Shown here in pieces: positions 3,359 to 5,631 of a DNA stretch of 5,631 nt. Source of the DNA: an uncultured Campylobacter sp. (GTDB lineage Bacteria; Campylobacterota; Campylobacteria; Campylobacterales; Campylobacteraceae); the NCBI RefSeq assembly GCF_937949835.1, contig NZ_CALEDC010000374.1, positions 1-5,631 on the forward strand, written 5' to 3'. How positions within the stretch are numbered: the stretch's first letter is position 1; every line of letters begins with the position of its first letter. A model generated the notes under the pieces. It saw nothing but the letters and a program-made list of their open reading frames with translations, did no database searches and was not told the DNA's origin. The translations under genes were made by a program, and so were the position numbers.

Positions 3359-5631
3359 CTATCTGCCGCTTAGATACTCCTGCAAAGTTTTAACTTCAAG
3401 CGCGGAGTCGTCCTTTATCGAGCAGATTGAGCGCGTAGCTGCGATCGCCGCCTTCATCGTCGTAAAATACGGCAGTCTAAAGCGCAGCACGCTCTGGCGG
3501 ATCTTCGCGGCATCGGTGGAGCTTGATTTGCTATCGCTAGTGTTGATGACGAGCGAAATTTCGCCGTTTTTGAGCTTGTCCTCGATATTTGGGCGACCCT
3601 CGCTGATTTTATAGACAAACTCGCACTCTACGCCGTTTTCTCTCAGTAGTTTGTGAGTGCCGCTCGTAGCGGCGATACTAAAGCCCGCATCCGTAAACGC
3701 GCGTGCAAGCTCTACGGCTCGCGGTTTGTCATGATCAGCTAGTGACAAAAATACCTTGCCGCCGCTTGGAAGCGCATTGCTCGCGCCGATTTGCGATTTA
3801 GCAAAGCTCTTGGCGAAATTTTCGCCGATACCCATCACCTCGCCGGTGCTTTTCATCTCGGGCCCCAGGATCAGATCCGCGCCTGCAAGCTTATTGAAAG
3901 GAAAGACGCTCTCTTTGACGCAGATATGGTTTTTAATACGCGGCTTTAAAATTCCCTTCTCTTCGACCAGCACGCCGAACTCGTCGTAAAATTTCAAAGC
4001 CTCGCGCAGACCCCCTTGCCACATTACGCGGGTAGCGACCTTTGCCATCGGAATTCCGGTCGCCTTGCTGACAAACGGCACGGTGCGGCTCGCGCGCGGA
4101 TTTACCTCGATGATGTAAAGCTCATTTTCAAAAATCGCGAATTGAATATTCATAAGCCCCACGACGCCGAGATTTAGCGCGATCTCTTTGGTTTGGCGAC
4201 TTACCAGATCGATCATCTCCGCGCTTAGGCTAAGCGGCGGCAAGATACTCGCGCTATCGCCGCTGTGGATGCCCGCCTCTTCGATATGCTCCATTATCGC
4301 GCCGATATACACGTCGCGCCCGTCGCAGATCGCATCGACGTCAAGCTCGGTCGCGTCAAGTAAAAATTTATCTATCAGCACGGGCGAGTGGTGGCTCACG
4401 CTAACAGCCTCACTCATATACTGCCTAAGCTCGGCTTCGCTGTGCACGCGCCGCATCGCACGACCGCCGAGCACGTAGCTAGGGCGCACGAGCACCGGAT
4501 AGCCGATCGCAGCGGCCTTTTCGATCGCTTCGGCTTCACTTATAGCGGTATCGTTTTTGGGCTGCTTAACGCCGATACTTGCGATGAACTCGCTAAATTT
4601 CTTGCGATCCTCCGCTACGTCTATCGTGCGCGCGCTCGTGCCGATGATCTTGGCTCCCACGGTGCTTAGGCGTTTGGCGAGCTTTAGCGGCGTTTGACCT
4701 CCGAAATGCACGATCACGCCGTCTGGGTTTTCGGCCTCGATGACCGCTCTAACGTGCTCGAAATCGATCGGCTCGAAGTATAAAATATCGCTCGTATCGT
4801 AGTCGGTGCTGACGGTTTCTGGGTTACAGTTATACATTATCGTGGTGATTCCCATATCGCGCAGAGCGTAGCTGGCGTGCACGCAGCAGTAGTCAAACTC
4901 GATGCCCTGTCCGATGCGGTTCGGGCCTCCGCCGATGATGAGGACTTTTTTATTATCTTTTGAAATTTTACGACTTGCGATGGCGGGCGTTATGTTGGTG
5001 CTGGAATACAGATACGGGGTAAGCGCCGCAAACTCGCCTGCACAGGTATCTACTTCGTTGTATTCAAGACCGATGCCCTGTCTGGCGCAGGCAAAATGGA
5101 TGTCGTTTTGCGTAAGGCCCAGATTGTCCTTTTTGTTGATCAAATTTGCGATCATCTTATCGCTAAAGCCCCAGCTCTTGGCCTGTCTTAGAAGCGCCGC
5201 GTCGTTGATGATCTCCATATCGATGCGCTCTTCAAATTTTACGATCTGCTCGATCTGGCTCAAAAACCAGCGATCGATCTTGCTAAGCTCGTAAATTTTA
5301 TCTACGCTCATGCCCGCTCTAAAGCCCTGAGCGATATATAAAGCTCTATCTTGCTGCGCATTGCGAAGCCCGAAGATGAGATCTTTTTCGCTTAAATTTA
5401 GCTCCACGAAGCCGAAGTAGCCCTTCTCCAGCGAGCACAGCGCCTTTTGAATGCTCTCTTTAAAGCTGCGCCCGATCGCCATCACCTCTCCGATACTTTT
5501 CATCGCAGTGCCTAGATAGGGGTTTGCGCCTGGGAATTTTTCAAACGCAAAGCGCGGAATTTTAGTCACGATATAATCGATCACCGGCTCAAAGCTTGCA
5601 GGCGTGCCGGTGATGTCGTTTTTGATCTCAT
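3359..5631 (-). CDS. carB: Carbamoyl-phosphate synthase large subunit, C-terminal 756 codons (start beyond window)
   Basis: CarB uses ammonia delivered from CarA, bicarbonate and two ATP to make carbamoyl phosphate for arginine and pyrimidine synthesis. The frame is open to the window edge and ends at TAG 3359-3361. By comparison with E. coli CarB about 330 residues are missing. Numbering from the first full codon: 1-45 is the end of the first synthetase unit (TPASFEP, GEVMAIGR), 70-210 the helical oligomerisation domain, 227-600 the second ATP-grasp unit (GGGPNRIGQGIEFDY, RPSYVLGGRAM at 382, EVNPRASRTVPFVSKATG at 508), and about 625-756 the allosteric domain. Residues equivalent to E. coli ornithine ligands Glu783, Asp791 and Glu892 are Glu450, Asp458 and Glu573. 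The nucleotide-site residues Lys954, Thr974, Thr977, Lys993 and Asn1015 are also kept (635, 655, 658, 674, 696). Ornithine activation and UMP inhibition are therefore likely. No carA is visible, and the gene is G+C-rich. Confidence 0.99.
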   Translation of the reverse strand, partial: EIKNDITGTPASFEPVIDYIVTKIPRFAFEKFPGANPYLGTAMKSIGEVMAIGRSFKESIQKALCSLEKGYFGFVELNLSEKDLIFGLRNAQQDRALYIAQGFRAGMSVDKIYELSKIDRWFLSQIEQIVKFEERIDMEIINDAALLRQAKSWGFSDKMIANLINKKDNLGLTQNDIHFACARQGIGLEYNEVDTCAGEFAALTPYLYSSTNITPAIASRKISKDNKKVLIIGGGPNRIGQGIEFDYCCVHASYALRDMGITTIMYNCNPETVSTDYDTSDILYFEPIDFEHVRAVIEAENPDGVIVHFGGQTPLKLAKRLSTVGAKIIGTSARTIDVAEDRKKFSEFIASIGVKQPKNDTAISEAEAIEKAAAIGYPVLVRPSYVLGGRAMRRVHSEAELRQYMSEAVSVSHHSPVLIDKFLLDATELDVDAICDGRDVYIGAIMEHIEEAGIHSGDSASILPPLSLSAEMIDLVSRQTKEIALNLGVVGLMNIQFAIFENELYIIEVNPRASRTVPFVSKATGIPMAKVATRVMWQGGLREALKFYDEFGVLVEEKGILKPRIKNHICVKESVFPFNKLAGADLILGPEMKSTGEVMGIGENFAKSFAKSQIGASNALPSGGKVFLSLADHDKPRAVELARAFTDAGFSIAATSGTHKLLRENGVECEFVYKISEGRPNIEDKLKNGEISLVINTSDSKSSSTDAAKIRQSVLRFRLPYFTTMKAAIAATRSICSIKDDSALEVKTLQEYLSGR

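Noticed and set aside
3330..5294. Several plus-strand open frames of 77-130 codons opposite carB
   Set aside because: carB is unmistakable on the other strand. The G+C-rich codon use of carB leaves antisense frames open, and the translated sequences (Ser/Pro/Leu-rich) show no family features.

Overview
The window most likely comes from a Campylobacterota genome, probably a higher-GC, non-thermophilic Campylobacter (oral species such as C. gracilis, C. rectus or C. showae are candidates). Three things suggest this. The housekeeping proteins look like Campylobacter proteins. The gene pair gltX / divergent SurA-like chaperone matches, from memory, the C. jejuni neighbourhood Cj1288c (gltX2) / Cj1289. 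Promoters have a good -10 box and little else. The genus is an inference from sequence reading, not a search result.

Layout. 1-575 (minus) is the N-terminal 191 codons of glutamyl-tRNA synthetase, cut by the window edge. 576-659 is a compact divergent promoter region with two facing -10 boxes. 660-1550 (plus) is a complete exported SurA-like periplasmic chaperone. 1551-2001 is AT-rich non-coding DNA ending in a probable promoter that carries an interrupted G tract. 2002-3213 (plus) holds three small genes of about one-third G+C. The first encodes a 99-residue protein without a leader, probably started at TTG. The other two encode secreted proteins of 130 and 144 residues that are paralogues of each other, each with four cysteines. 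3214-3358 is a short convergent intergenic region. 3359-5631 (minus) is the C-terminal 756 codons of the carbamoyl-phosphate synthase large subunit, carB, whose first third or so lies beyond the window.

How the parts relate. gltX (protein synthesis), the chaperone (outer-membrane protein folding) and carB (arginine and pyrimidine precursor) are core functions with roughly half G+C coding sequence. The 1.2 kb three-gene cluster between the chaperone and carB is accessory: low in G+C, of no family I recognise, and lacking the AAATTT word that is strikingly enriched in the flanking genes. Its products look like one cytosolic protein and two oxidatively folded periplasmic or secreted proteins made from one transcript. 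This cluster is the part most likely to be undescribed. I cannot assign it a function, and no tRNA, rRNA, CRISPR array, transposase or integrase is visible.
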